Source: Oscillospiraceae bacterium
GTDB lineage: Bacteria; Bacillota; Clostridia; Oscillospirales; Ruminococcaceae
Length of the DNA stretch: 16,227 nucleotides
Reading direction: 5' to 3'
Assembly: GCA_031281115.1 (NCBI GenBank)
Contig: JAITFV010000032.1
Coordinates: forward strand, 1 to 16,227
Shown: positions 7,561 through 14,624 of the stretch, piece after piece
How the letters are laid out: the number at the start of each line of letters is the position of its first letter
Position numbering within the stretch: position 1 is the first letter of the stretch
Made by a program: the position numbers and the translations under genes
The notes under the pieces: model-generated
The model's database searches: none
Seen by the model: the letters and a program-made list of their open reading frames with translations, nothing else
Told to the model about the DNA's origin: nothing

Positions 7561-8239
7561 TCTCTGCCTCGAATTCTACATCCGCTATCAATCCATTTGA
7601 AGTTAATTTGGGACGTGAAAAATAAAGTTTATAATTTCCAAATTTGATGTACGCTTTAGGATAACCTTCTGCATCAAGCATTCGTATATAATCAAATAAT
7701 TTGTTGGTTGTCATATCATGAGATAGCTCACTCATTTCGGGTGTACGGCGAGAAAATTTAACAACTTCCCCGATTTGTTTGATAGCCACAGGAGTATGTT
7801 TAACTATATACGGTATCATTTTAGTGAAGATTATCTTTGACGCTCTAACATAAATTTCTTCAGCCCCCCCAAAAAGACTCAAAGATTCCTTGAGAAAAAC
7901 ATCACCGGCATCCATTTCTTCAACAACTTCGATTGCAGATATTTTTGTTTCATATATACCCCGGGATATTAAATTTTGAAGTGGACTCCCGCCCCGTCCG
8001 AACGGCAAATCGGTCATATGAAAAACGATACAAGTGAAATTTTTATAAACATCAACAGGAATTTTCCACGACCAATGAGGAAAAAAAATGTATTCAGGGT
8101 TTGCTTTAATTATATCATCATATAACAATTTATCTTTATCGTCATATATAATTATATTGTAATTTGAAAGAATTTCGGCAAGAATTTTTGAATTTTCTAT
8201 GTTCCATTTTTGAGTCGTCGCGATTATAATATTGCTCAT
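7553..8239 (-). CDS. Formyltransferase-family protein (second of two), active-site Asn replaced
   Basis: The fold is that of the N10-formyl-tetrahydrofolate-dependent formyltransferases. FHMTDLPFGRGGSP at 73-86 aligns with the His-loop (usually NxHxSLLPxxxG), and EEMDAGDV at 107-114 carries the catalytic Asp110. His74 is kept, but the Asn two residues before it is Val72 here. A short C-terminal part (from about 170, YIRMLDAEGYP) resembles the substrate-binding tail seen in related cluster proteins. The 228-residue length and context fit a sugar N-formyltransferase rather than methionyl-tRNA formyltransferase, which is about 310 residues. AAGGAG lies in the last codons of the upstream gene, 4-5 nt from the ATG. 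Seven consecutive G in the coding strand (7864-7870) encode the Gly-Gly near residue 124. Substrate unknown. Confidence 0.75.
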   Translation of the reverse strand: MSNIIIATTQKWNIENSKILAEILSNYNIIIYDDKDKLLYDDIIKANPEYIFFPHWSWKIPVDVYKNFTCIVFHMTDLPFGRGGSPLQNLISRGIYETKISAIEVVEEMDAGDVFLKESLSLFGGAEEIYVRASKIIFTKMIPYIVKHTPVAIKQIGEVVKFSRRTPEMSELSHDMTTNKLFDYIRMLDAEGYPKAYIKFGNYKLYFSRPKLTSNGLIADVEFEAEND

Positions 8240-8240
8240 A

Positions 8241-8870
8241 TTACTCCTTAATTTTTATGAATTTAATAAATTTACCCTCGTTGGTGATTTCAAGGTTATT
8301 TTTGTACAATATTACTAAGTCGTTCATCTTCATATCCCAGTCTGCTATTAAGTGTTTTATGGTATTAAAATCTTTTAAAGAATGATACGAACCTTTTTCA
8401 TGCGGAATAAACGAAATATTTTCCCAATTTTCAATATTTAGAAAGATTTCTTTGAATAATTCTTGAATTTCGTTGTGCAAGATTTCGTAGCTTGAACGTA
8501 GTGTTTCGCTGTCTTTTATATTCAATTGCTTTCTCGCAATAATTCGCCCTTTATCAAGCAGGGGGTCGATGAAATGAATTGTAATGCCTTTTGGCGTATC
8601 GTCAATAAAGCTCCATATATTCGGGTGTCTGCCCCTGTTATAGGGGAGATACGAGGTGTGCAGATTAACGATTTTTCCGTTCATGTAATCAATTAAATTT
8701 TTTTCAATTATATATTTATAGTTATAAGAAATAACTAAATCGGGATTAATATTTTTTAAATAATCAGCGGTTAATCTCTCGGAAAACAAATTTATATCAT
8801 TCCCGTTTTCCTCTAACCATTGCATTAGCGGATAGGTTATTTCGTTATTTGTCAAAAATAATATCTTCAT
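8241..8870 (-). CDS. Sugar N-formyltransferase (first of two)
   Basis: This is a small (209-residue) formyltransferase with the complete catalytic triad: Asn69 and His71 in NLHTSYLP, and Asp106 in IDPLLDKG. The N-terminal Rossmann half is short and there is no methionyl-tRNA-binding C-terminal domain. It would use N10-formyl-tetrahydrofolate to formylate an amino group, most simply the 4-amino group left after PseB and an aminotransferase act. In the standard pathway PseH acetylates that position, and no PseH is present in the window. The gene overlaps the end of the pseI-like gene by 26 bp in another frame. GGAG sits 9 nt before the ATG. Its base composition is visibly more AT-rich than the pseI and pseB genes before it, which hints at separate acquisition. 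Which nitrogen it formylates cannot be told from sequence. Confidence 0.8.
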   Translation of the reverse strand: MKILFLTNNEITYPLMQWLEENGNDINLFSERLTADYLKNINPDLVISYNYKYIIEKNLIDYMNGKIVNLHTSYLPYNRGRHPNIWSFIDDTPKGITIHFIDPLLDKGRIIARKQLNIKDSETLRSSYEILHNEIQELFKEIFLNIENWENISFIPHEKGSYHSLKDFNTIKHLIADWDMKMNDLVILYKNNLEITNEGKFIKFIKIKE

Positions 8871-9879
8871 TTACCGGTTCTCCGTACTGATAAGTTTTCT
8901 TCGCGGTTTTCCCGATAAGAGCATTATAATGTTTCGGCTTCATTCCGTAACCAGGTCTTATGATGCGGATGTTCTCTTCGGTGAATTTTTCGCCTGCTTT
9001 AATATCTTTCACCGCAAAAACCGAACGCCTGAATACAATAGAATTCTGTTCTCTTTCTGTCAGTGAATAATTAACTTTACCCTTGACTTCGAGCGCGATA
9101 TTAACAGCTTTAACCATCTCCGCGAACTCGTGAGGTTCCATTGAAAACTCACTGTCGGGGGTTTTTGTTTCTCTGCTTAAACAAAAATGTTTTTCAATAA
9201 CACAAGCGCCCAAACTCGCCGCGACGACAGGTGCGACAGAACCCATTGAATGGTCGGAGAGCCCGGCTCGAACTCCAAAACGTTTCTGTATATCCGGAAT
9301 TGTTGCAAGGTTCATATCGCTGTAATTCGCGGGATACTCGCTTGTACATTTTAGCAGAATAATATTCTGATTTTCTTGACCTCTGCATGCATTCACGGCT
9401 TCTTGAATTTCATCAGCAGTTCCCATTCCGCAGGAAATAATCATTGGTTTATCTTTGCTTGCCGTATATTCGATTAATGGTATATCCACTAACTCAAAAG
9501 AAGCAATTTTATAAAAGCCGACGCCGAGCTCCTCAAGAAAATCTACCGATGTTTTATCAAACGGCGTAGAAAGGAAATCCAATCCGCATTTTTCACATTC
9601 CGATTTTATAGGTTTGTGCCACTCCCAAGGCGTAGAGGCTTCTTTATATAAATCATAAAGTTTATAACCGTCCCACAAACCGCCTTTAATTTTAAAAAAT
9701 TCGTTATCGCAGTTAACAGTTAAAGTATCGGCAGTATATGTTTGGATTTTCAAGCAATCAGCGCCCGCATTTTTAGCGGCTCTGACAATTTCAAGAGCAT
9801 TTTCTAAGCAGCCCGCATGATTGGCAGACATTTCGGCAATGAAATATACACCGCTTATAATTTTATCAAGTAACCGCAT
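8845..9879 (-). CDS. pseI: Pseudaminic acid synthase (NeuB family)
   Basis: The enzyme condenses phosphoenolpyruvate with a 2,4-diamido-2,4,6-trideoxyhexose to make a nine-carbon nonulosonic acid. The TIM-barrel part shows IAEMSANH at 14-21, KIQTYTAD at 44-51, KGGLWDGYKLYDLYKEA with TPWEWH (65-88), LSTPFD at 103-108, YKIASFE at 123-129, GLSDHS at 206-211 and EKHF at 229-232. The LWDG and TPWEWH elements are typical of PseI rather than sialic acid or legionaminic acid synthases. A C-terminal SAF (antifreeze-like) domain begins near 285. The 344 residues are the normal length. It starts 32 bp after pseB with AAGG about 9-12 nt before the ATG. The product should be pseudaminic acid or a variant with altered N-acyl groups. 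Confidence 0.9.
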   Translation of the reverse strand: MRLLDKIISGVYFIAEMSANHAGCLENALEIVRAAKNAGADCLKIQTYTADTLTVNCDNEFFKIKGGLWDGYKLYDLYKEASTPWEWHKPIKSECEKCGLDFLSTPFDKTSVDFLEELGVGFYKIASFELVDIPLIEYTASKDKPMIISCGMGTADEIQEAVNACRGQENQNIILLKCTSEYPANYSDMNLATIPDIQKRFGVRAGLSDHSMGSVAPVVAASLGACVIEKHFCLSRETKTPDSEFSMEPHEFAEMVKAVNIALEVKGKVNYSLTEREQNSIVFRRSVFAVKDIKAGEKFTEENIRIIRPGYGMKPKHYNALIGKTAKKTYQYGEPVNEDIIFDK

Positions 9880-9911
9880 CCGACACCGCCTTAATCACGT
9901 ATTCTGCCTGT

Positions 9912-10910
9912 TCATCGCTCAAGCTCTGCTGCCATTTTCCGCAGTTCATCAACGCCCAGCCACCATGAGTTTTTATCGGAGGTATATTCCCAATCTGAAT
10001 TTACTCGCTTACCTCCGGGGATAATCCCTGTTTCAATTGTCCACCAGTCATAATTCGGATAAATTACATAATAATCGTCATATTCATATGTGCGCATCGC
10101 ATCCGCAGATGTAATCATACACTCGTGAAGCTTTTCGCCTTCGCGGATTCCCGTAACCTCGTACTCCCCCGCATCAGACATCGCTTTAATTAAATCCGTT
10201 ACATAAAACGAGGGGTTTTTATATACAAACGTTTCGCCGCCTTTTGATAACTTCAGCGCTTTTTCAACCAATAAAATCCCTTTATCGAGTGTCATCCAGA
10301 ACCTTGTCATGCGCTCGTCGGTTAAAGGCAAAGATGTGCAACCCTCTTCAATTTTTTGCTTGAAAAAGGGAATAACCGAGCCACGGCTGCCCGCAACATT
10401 TCCGTAACGCACGAGTGAAAAACGCACACTCCGCCTGCCCGCGTAACTGTTCGCGGCGGCGAAGAGCTTGTCCGAAACTAATTTTGTCCCCCCATAAAGA
10501 TTAATCGGGCTTACAGCCTTATCTGTGGAAAGCGCAATCACCCGCGTTACGCTGTCGTTGTCAAGTGCCGCATTTATAACATTCATCGCGCCGTTAATGT
10601 TAGTATTGACAGCCTCCATCGGATTATATTCGCAAGCGGGAACCTGCTTCATCGCGGCGGCATGGATTACATAATTCACACCGTTAAACGCACGGCAGAG
10701 ACGTGCGCCGTCTCGGACATCACCTATGAAAAAGCGCAGACGATGCAGATGTTCAGCGAATTCCTGCTGCATTAAAAATTGCTTATATTCATCTCTTGAA
10801 TATATTATTACACGGCGAGCATCTGTGCGCTCTAAGAGGTCACGCGCAAAGGCGTACCCGAACGAGCCGGTTCCGCCGGTGATGAGGATTGATTTATTGG
10901 TGTAGGTCAC
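9912..10910 (-). CDS. pseB: UDP-N-acetylglucosamine 4,6-dehydratase (inverting)
   Basis: This is the first enzyme of the pseudaminic acid route, converting UDP-GlcNAc to the 4-keto-6-deoxy-L-arabino sugar. The cofactor loop is GGTGSFG at 12-18. YSRDEYKQ follows at 37-44, then HAAAMKQVPACEYNP at 83-97. The catalytic set is T129-D130-K131 and Y139-x3-K143 (YGGTK; most relatives have YGATK). The length of 332 residues is typical. The start is GTG at 10910, with AAGGAG 11 nt upstream; a nearer ATG at 10921 is out of frame and runs into TGA after four codons. It is the first gene after the strong minus-strand promoter at 10974-11002. The expected next enzyme, the aminotransferase PseC, is not beside it, which is unusual. 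Confidence 0.9.
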   Translation of the reverse strand: MTYTNKSILITGGTGSFGYAFARDLLERTDARRVIIYSRDEYKQFLMQQEFAEHLHRLRFFIGDVRDGARLCRAFNGVNYVIHAAAMKQVPACEYNPMEAVNTNINGAMNVINAALDNDSVTRVIALSTDKAVSPINLYGGTKLVSDKLFAAANSYAGRRSVRFSLVRYGNVAGSRGSVIPFFKQKIEEGCTSLPLTDERMTRFWMTLDKGILLVEKALKLSKGGETFVYKNPSFYVTDLIKAMSDAGEYEVTGIREGEKLHECMITSADAMRTYEYDDYYVIYPNYDWWTIETGIIPGGKRVNSDWEYTSDKNSWWLGVDELRKMAAELER

Positions 10911-10973
10911 AGGTGGCTCATCTCCTTACATCTGCTTTATTGTGTAAGTGCATCGCACAACTATACAACGTAC

Positions 10974-11002
10974 AGTATACCACAAGCAAAACAGCTTGTC
11001 AA
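10974..11002 (-). promoter_or_regulatory. Sigma-A promoter of the glycan operon
   Basis: On the minus strand the -35 TTGACA is at 11002-10997 and the -10 TATACT at 10979-10974, with a 17-bp spacer. This is close to perfect consensus. Transcription should begin near 10967, giving a leader of about 57 nt before the GTG of pseB. The leader contains GTGC-GAT-GCAC and an outer TTGTG/CACAA pair, a weak stem of unknown meaning. The TTGTCAA core can also serve as a -35 in the other direction for the flippase, with only a poor -10 (TAAATT at 11020-11025). Confidence 0.85.
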
Positions 11003-11082
11003 CCCACGGCAGCAGCCTCTAAATTAATTCTAACATAAAACAAAGAAATTTTCAATAGTATATATAAACGGAGGACAAACTA

Positions 11083-12726
11083 TTGAAAAACAAGAGCATG
11101 ATTGAAAATGCCGCGATTCTTTTTATCGCGATGGCAGTGACGAAGGCGGTCGGTGCGCTGCTCAAAATCCCGCTCGGCAATATCCTCGGCGGGCTCGGAA
11201 TGAGCTACTTCTCCTCAGCGTACAGCGTGTTCGGACCCGTTTTCGCGCTTACCGCGGCGGCAATTCCTATAGTGCTGACTAAAATCGTCGCGCAGAATGC
11301 AGCCGCCGGAAAGTTCAAGAACGTGCGTAAAATAAGAAAGGTCGCTCTCCGGGCGGCGGCCCTGCTCGGCTTCGGCGGGACGGTGCTGATTTTAATTATA
11401 ACCGTGCCTTTCACGCGCTTTATCGCAGACGCACCGAAAAGCATACCTTCCATGCTGATTATCGCGCCGTCTGTGTTCTTCTGCTGTATCGCGTCGGTAT
11501 ACCGGGGGTATTACGAAGGATTGCGAAACACGCTCCCTACCGCAATTTCACAGGTAATTGAGGCAGTTGTAAAATCTGCGCTCGGCGTTGCGCTGTCGCT
11601 TTTTGTCCTGCGCGCAACCGGCTCGCTGTCTTACGCGGCGGCGGCGGCGGTACTCGGGATTACAATCAGTGAGGTTTTCGGTTTATTATTTTTGGTCCTG
11701 CGCAGCTTTAAAAGCGACGGTATTTCAAAAGAAGAGCTTGATTTCAGCCCCGAACCCGAAAACGGCATGAAACTGCTCAAAAAATTCCTAAAGGAAGCCT
11801 TTCCTATTACGCTCGGCGCGCTGGCGATTAATTTAAACTCGTTAATCGACCTGCTCACAATCACAAACTGTATAAACTTCGCCATTACGCAGAACCGCTC
11901 ATTTTTCCTTGCGAGATTCACATACGGGCTTCAGGGAGGAATCCCGCTTGAAGACCTCGGGAACTTCATCTACGGCAGCTATACCGGAATTGTAGCTTCG
12001 ATTTTTACACTGATTCCCGCTATGACCGGCATGCTCAGCAAGAGCGCGCTTCCCGCCGTAACGGCGGCTTGGGAGCGGAAAAACCTCGACTTGCTTGCGC
12101 GGAACTTAAAAATCTTGTTTAAAAGCACCTTTGTGGTTGGGTTGCCGCTCTGTCTCGGAATGGCGGTTTTCTCCGAACCTGTTCTTTCACTGCTTTACAG
12201 CACAAAGCCTGCTGAAGCCTATATTTGTGCGCGCCCGCTTTTCATTCTCGGCATGGGGGGGATTACACTGTCGCTGACGGGGACGCTGTTCGCGGTTTTC
12301 CTCGCAGTCGGACGGTCTGATATTCCGGTAAAATTAATGCTCACGGGTGCGGCGATAAAACTGTGCCTGAACATTTGGCTTCTGCGAATACCGGAACTGA
12401 ACATCAGCGGCGCGGCGATTGCAACAGTCGGCTGTTATGCAGTTATTTGCATTATAGGATTCTTCTGCCTTGCACGGCTTATAAGAATTAAGCTCGGGCT
12501 GCCTGTGTTCTTCGCAAAAGCACTGTTGAATTCCGCGTTGTGCGCGGCTTCCGCAGCAGCTGCGTTTAACTTCGTTTTCGCCGGTAACGGCAGAATAATA
12601 GGGCTCATGCTTTCAATCGCAGCCGGGGCTTGCGTTTACGGCGCGGCAACTTTCATTACCGATAAAAATACTTTCATGAGTTACATAAAACGATTCTCTA
12701 ATCAGCGCAGTAATTCTTCCTGTTAA
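11083..12726 (+). CDS. SpoVB/MurJ-type lipid-linked oligosaccharide flippase (MOP superfamily)
   Basis: This is a polytopic membrane protein of 547 residues with about 14 hydrophobic segments. The pattern is that of the polysaccharide transporter/SpoVB branch: an N-terminal amphipathic helix with SMIENAAILFIAMAVTKAVG, then GLGMSYFSSAYS, charged loops rich in Lys and Arg, and a MLSKSALPAVTAAW segment near 310-325. The family moves undecaprenyl-linked sugars or lipid II across the membrane. The start is TTG at 11083 with GGAGG (11070-11074) 8 nt away; ATG at 11098 has no ribosome binding site. It is divergent from the glycan operon, so it could export that glycan, but it could equally be a housekeeping flippase. 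Its base composition is richer in G+C than the neighbouring operon. Its last 29 bp overlap the convergent SUFU gene. A G7 run lies at 12255-12261. Confidence 0.85.
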   Translation: MKNKSMIENAAILFIAMAVTKAVGALLKIPLGNILGGLGMSYFSSAYSVFGPVFALTAAAIPIVLTKIVAQNAAAGKFKNVRKIRKVALRAAALLGFGGTVLILIITVPFTRFIADAPKSIPSMLIIAPSVFFCCIASVYRGYYEGLRNTLPTAISQVIEAVVKSALGVALSLFVLRATGSLSYAAAAAVLGITISEVFGLLFLVLRSFKSDGISKEELDFSPEPENGMKLLKKFLKEAFPITLGALAINLNSLIDLLTITNCINFAITQNRSFFLARFTYGLQGGIPLEDLGNFIYGSYTGIVASIFTLIPAMTGMLSKSALPAVTAAWERKNLDLLARNLKILFKSTFVVGLPLCLGMAVFSEPVLSLLYSTKPAEAYICARPLFILGMGGITLSLTGTLFAVFLAVGRSDIPVKLMLTGAAIKLCLNIWLLRIPELNISGAAIATVGCYAVICIIGFFCLARLIRIKLGLPVFFAKALLNSALCAASAAAAFNFVFAGNGRIIGLMLSIAAGACVYGAATFITDKNTFMSYIKRFSNQRSNSSC

Positions 12727-13384
12727 TATCAACAATATCCGAAAAATCATCATCAAACATTTCCATAAGCTCGTGTGTACCGTTTTGGATTTTATACTCC
12801 ATCTCCTCGCGATATAGCGGAATCAGCTGATAAAAATGCACTTTTTCTTCCGCGCCTATATCAGCTTTAAAGGCGTCGTTCCCAAACACGTAAGGCATTT
12901 CCACTAACATACAGCAAAAACCCGCATTGTCGGCGAACGGGCTTCCACACGGGACAGTATGCCCCCAGCCAAGCCAAACTCCCTGTACGACCGGCATGCG
13001 CGCAAGTATTTTCAACCAGCGCAGAGGCCAGTATAGATTCTCGTTCGGTTCCTCTTCTTTATCCCCTTCACTGAGCTCTTTGGGGAATTCCCACGTTTCG
13101 GGAAGTCTTATTATGTACTCCGCGCGCCTTGAATTAATGGGATGTTCATACTCATCGGGAATATTCATTTTGAAAGCCCCCGCGCCACTCGTTACAAGTG
13201 TGTAGCCATCGTATTTTTCATTCGGCTCAATCAAATAGATGTCAACGTGAATATCGGGAGAATAGATTTCGTGAAATACTTTTTCGCTCTTACCAAAATA
13301 CTTATTAATATGCGCTTCTAACTTCTCACCCTGTTCCCTGCTGTAAAGATGCTGTGTTTGCTGTGTTTTTTCCTGCTCCGGCAT
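12698..13384 (-). CDS. Suppressor of fused (SUFU) domain protein
   Basis: The 228-residue protein matches the bacterial SUFU-domain family throughout. After a polar N-terminus of about 20 residues come YFGKSEKVFHEI, HVDIYLIEP, YTLVTSGAG, YWPLRWLKILARMP, WLGWGHTVP with PFADN, FYQLIPLYREEM and the terminal VDINRKN. It is predicted cytosolic, with no signal peptide or membrane segment. The bacterial function is not settled; some SUFU proteins are thought to act as immunity proteins against secreted toxins, and no toxin gene is visible here. A strong AGGAGG sits 9 nt before the ATG. It lies 24 bp after the unrecognised 379-residue gene, so the two are probably co-transcribed. The 3' end overlaps the convergent flippase gene by 29 bp, with no room for a separate terminator. 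Confidence 0.85.
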   Translation of the reverse strand: MPEQEKTQQTQHLYSREQGEKLEAHINKYFGKSEKVFHEIYSPDIHVDIYLIEPNEKYDGYTLVTSGAGAFKMNIPDEYEHPINSRRAEYIIRLPETWEFPKELSEGDKEEEPNENLYWPLRWLKILARMPVVQGVWLGWGHTVPCGSPFADNAGFCCMLVEMPYVFGNDAFKADIGAEEKVHFYQLIPLYREEMEYKIQNGTHELMEMFDDDFSDIVDINRKNYCAD

Positions 13385-13408
13385 GGTTAATTACCTCCTG
13401 ATTATAGT

Positions 13409-14545
13409 TTATTTTACCGTGAAATTAAGTTCACCCGCTGTTTTTTTCCCGTCAGCCGCACCTGCAAACATCATAACGTTTTTATAAATGTCGCCCTTTT
13501 CGATGCTTGATATCCCGCTTGCAAGTTCGTCGTAATATTTCTCAATCAGTTTGTAAAACGAGAGCCGCTTTGCTGTTTTTATTGCACTCTCGAAGTCTTT
13601 GTCATCGCTCAGAATAAGCCGCGAAAAAGAACGGCCGATGTCTCCCATCGCGCAATATAGTGTATAGTTTTTTTTAACATCGCTTGTTATATTAAGATTT
13701 ATCCCGGGTAACGCCAGAACCTTGAGAACCTGCGCCATTTTCGCGGTTCGCGCTTTAATCTCTTCGCGGTTTTCAGTAAAAACAAGTTCAAACACCTCCT
13801 GCCCTGCGAGGCGTTTTTTTTCGTCTGCCGCACGATTCTGCTGAAGCGTGAAGATTCCGTCAACAGAATAAAGGTCAGCGAGTTTCAATTCATGAAACGT
13901 AATTGCATAAAGCGAGATGAAACCCATACGCTCTCTCGCGTTAGAAAGGTCGATTATTTTTGTGTATTTTTCTTCTTCATAAATCCCGGTTACAGTCTCT
14001 TTAGCGAAAGTAAGACCTTTCGCGGTCAGATTGTGGTGAAACATCTCACTGTTGAAGTGAAGAATGAATTCAAAGTCGCGCTTGGCAGCTTTAAGCAATC
14101 CGAGAAGCACTTCACCATTTACTGCGGCGAGATAGCCGGTTATTTTTTTGAGGTGCGTTTTACTGACTGCGGAAGCCCTTTGCTTCTTTTGAAAACGCTT
14201 ATTCAGCTTCGGGCAAGCCGCTTCAAAAACAATCTGCTCCGGCGGCGAAAATTCAAAGCAGCCGTCATTCATGAACAATCGGCTGAAGTAAACCCGCTTG
14301 CCTTTTAAAATTAATTTCAACAGCAAAAGACGGCGCGCATCTTCTTCCGAACCGCTTGTTTTTTTCATTTTCACTTTAAATGAGGAAAGCGGCTTCGCCT
14401 CTATCAGAATAAGTTCGTGGTTATTTATATTAAATTTTTGAGTCAGGGCGCTTGTTTCAGGCTCAACTATATCACCCTCAACATCTGCAGCGTATTGAAG
14501 GTTGTCTTTATTGAGAAGCGGATTATCTCTTAAAATAACTTTCAT
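13409..14545 (-). CDS. Unrecognised 379-residue cytosolic protein
   Basis: I do not recognise this family. The frame is long and its codon use resembles that of the neighbouring backbone genes, so it is very likely a real gene. The product is rich in Lys, Glu and Leu, with no signal peptide, membrane segment, Cys cluster or nucleotide-binding loop that I can see. Residues 60-140 are basic, including RFQKKQRAS. The C-terminal third looks helical. I chose ATG at 14545. An upstream in-frame TTG at 14581 would put the start inside the promoter and has no ribosome binding site. The ATG also has no Shine-Dalgarno sequence, and the -10 box ends only 7 nt before it, so the mRNA is probably leaderless. 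It is followed after 24 bp by the SUFU-domain gene. Confidence 0.7.
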   Translation of the reverse strand: MKVILRDNPLLNKDNLQYAADVEGDIVEPETSALTQKFNINNHELILIEAKPLSSFKVKMKKTSGSEEDARRLLLLKLILKGKRVYFSRLFMNDGCFEFSPPEQIVFEAACPKLNKRFQKKQRASAVSKTHLKKITGYLAAVNGEVLLGLLKAAKRDFEFILHFNSEMFHHNLTAKGLTFAKETVTGIYEEEKYTKIIDLSNARERMGFISLYAITFHELKLADLYSVDGIFTLQQNRAADEKKRLAGQEVFELVFTENREEIKARTAKMAQVLKVLALPGINLNITSDVKKNYTLYCAMGDIGRSFSRLILSDDKDFESAIKTAKRLSFYKLIEKYYDELASGISSIEKGDIYKNVMMFAGAADGKKTAGELNFTVK

Positions 14546-14552
14546 ACTATAT

Positions 14553-14581
14553 AGTATAGCACATTCTTGATTTTTTAGCAA
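14553..14581 (-). promoter_or_regulatory. Promoter of the 379-residue gene and SUFU unit, likely leaderless
   Basis: Minus strand: -35 TTGCTA at 14581-14576, 17-bp spacer, -10 TATACT at 14558-14553. The expected start of transcription falls within a few bases of the ATG at 14545. The box overlaps the plus-strand promoter of the GMP synthase gene. Confidence 0.65.
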
Positions 14582-14595
14582 ATTTATGTTATAAT
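14567..14595 (+). promoter_or_regulatory. Promoter of the GMP synthase subunit gene
   Basis: Plus strand: -35 TTGATT at 14567-14572, 17-bp spacer, perfect -10 TATAAT at 14590-14595. Transcription should start near 14602, just ahead of the AGGAG ribosome binding site at 14610-14614. The leader is too short (about 23 nt) for a purine riboswitch, and none is visible. Confidence 0.8.
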
Positions 14596-14624
14596 TAAAA
14601 GAAAAATTCAGGAGTGCTGATAAA

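Noticed and set aside
13892..14308. 138-codon plus-strand open frame
   Set aside because: Antisense to the 379-residue gene, which is longer, has a promoter, and shares backbone codon use. The antisense frame has no start signals.
14596..14624. Purine riboswitch upstream of the GMP synthase gene
   Set aside because: The predicted leader is only about 23 nt, too short for an aptamer, and no purine-riboswitch loops are visible.
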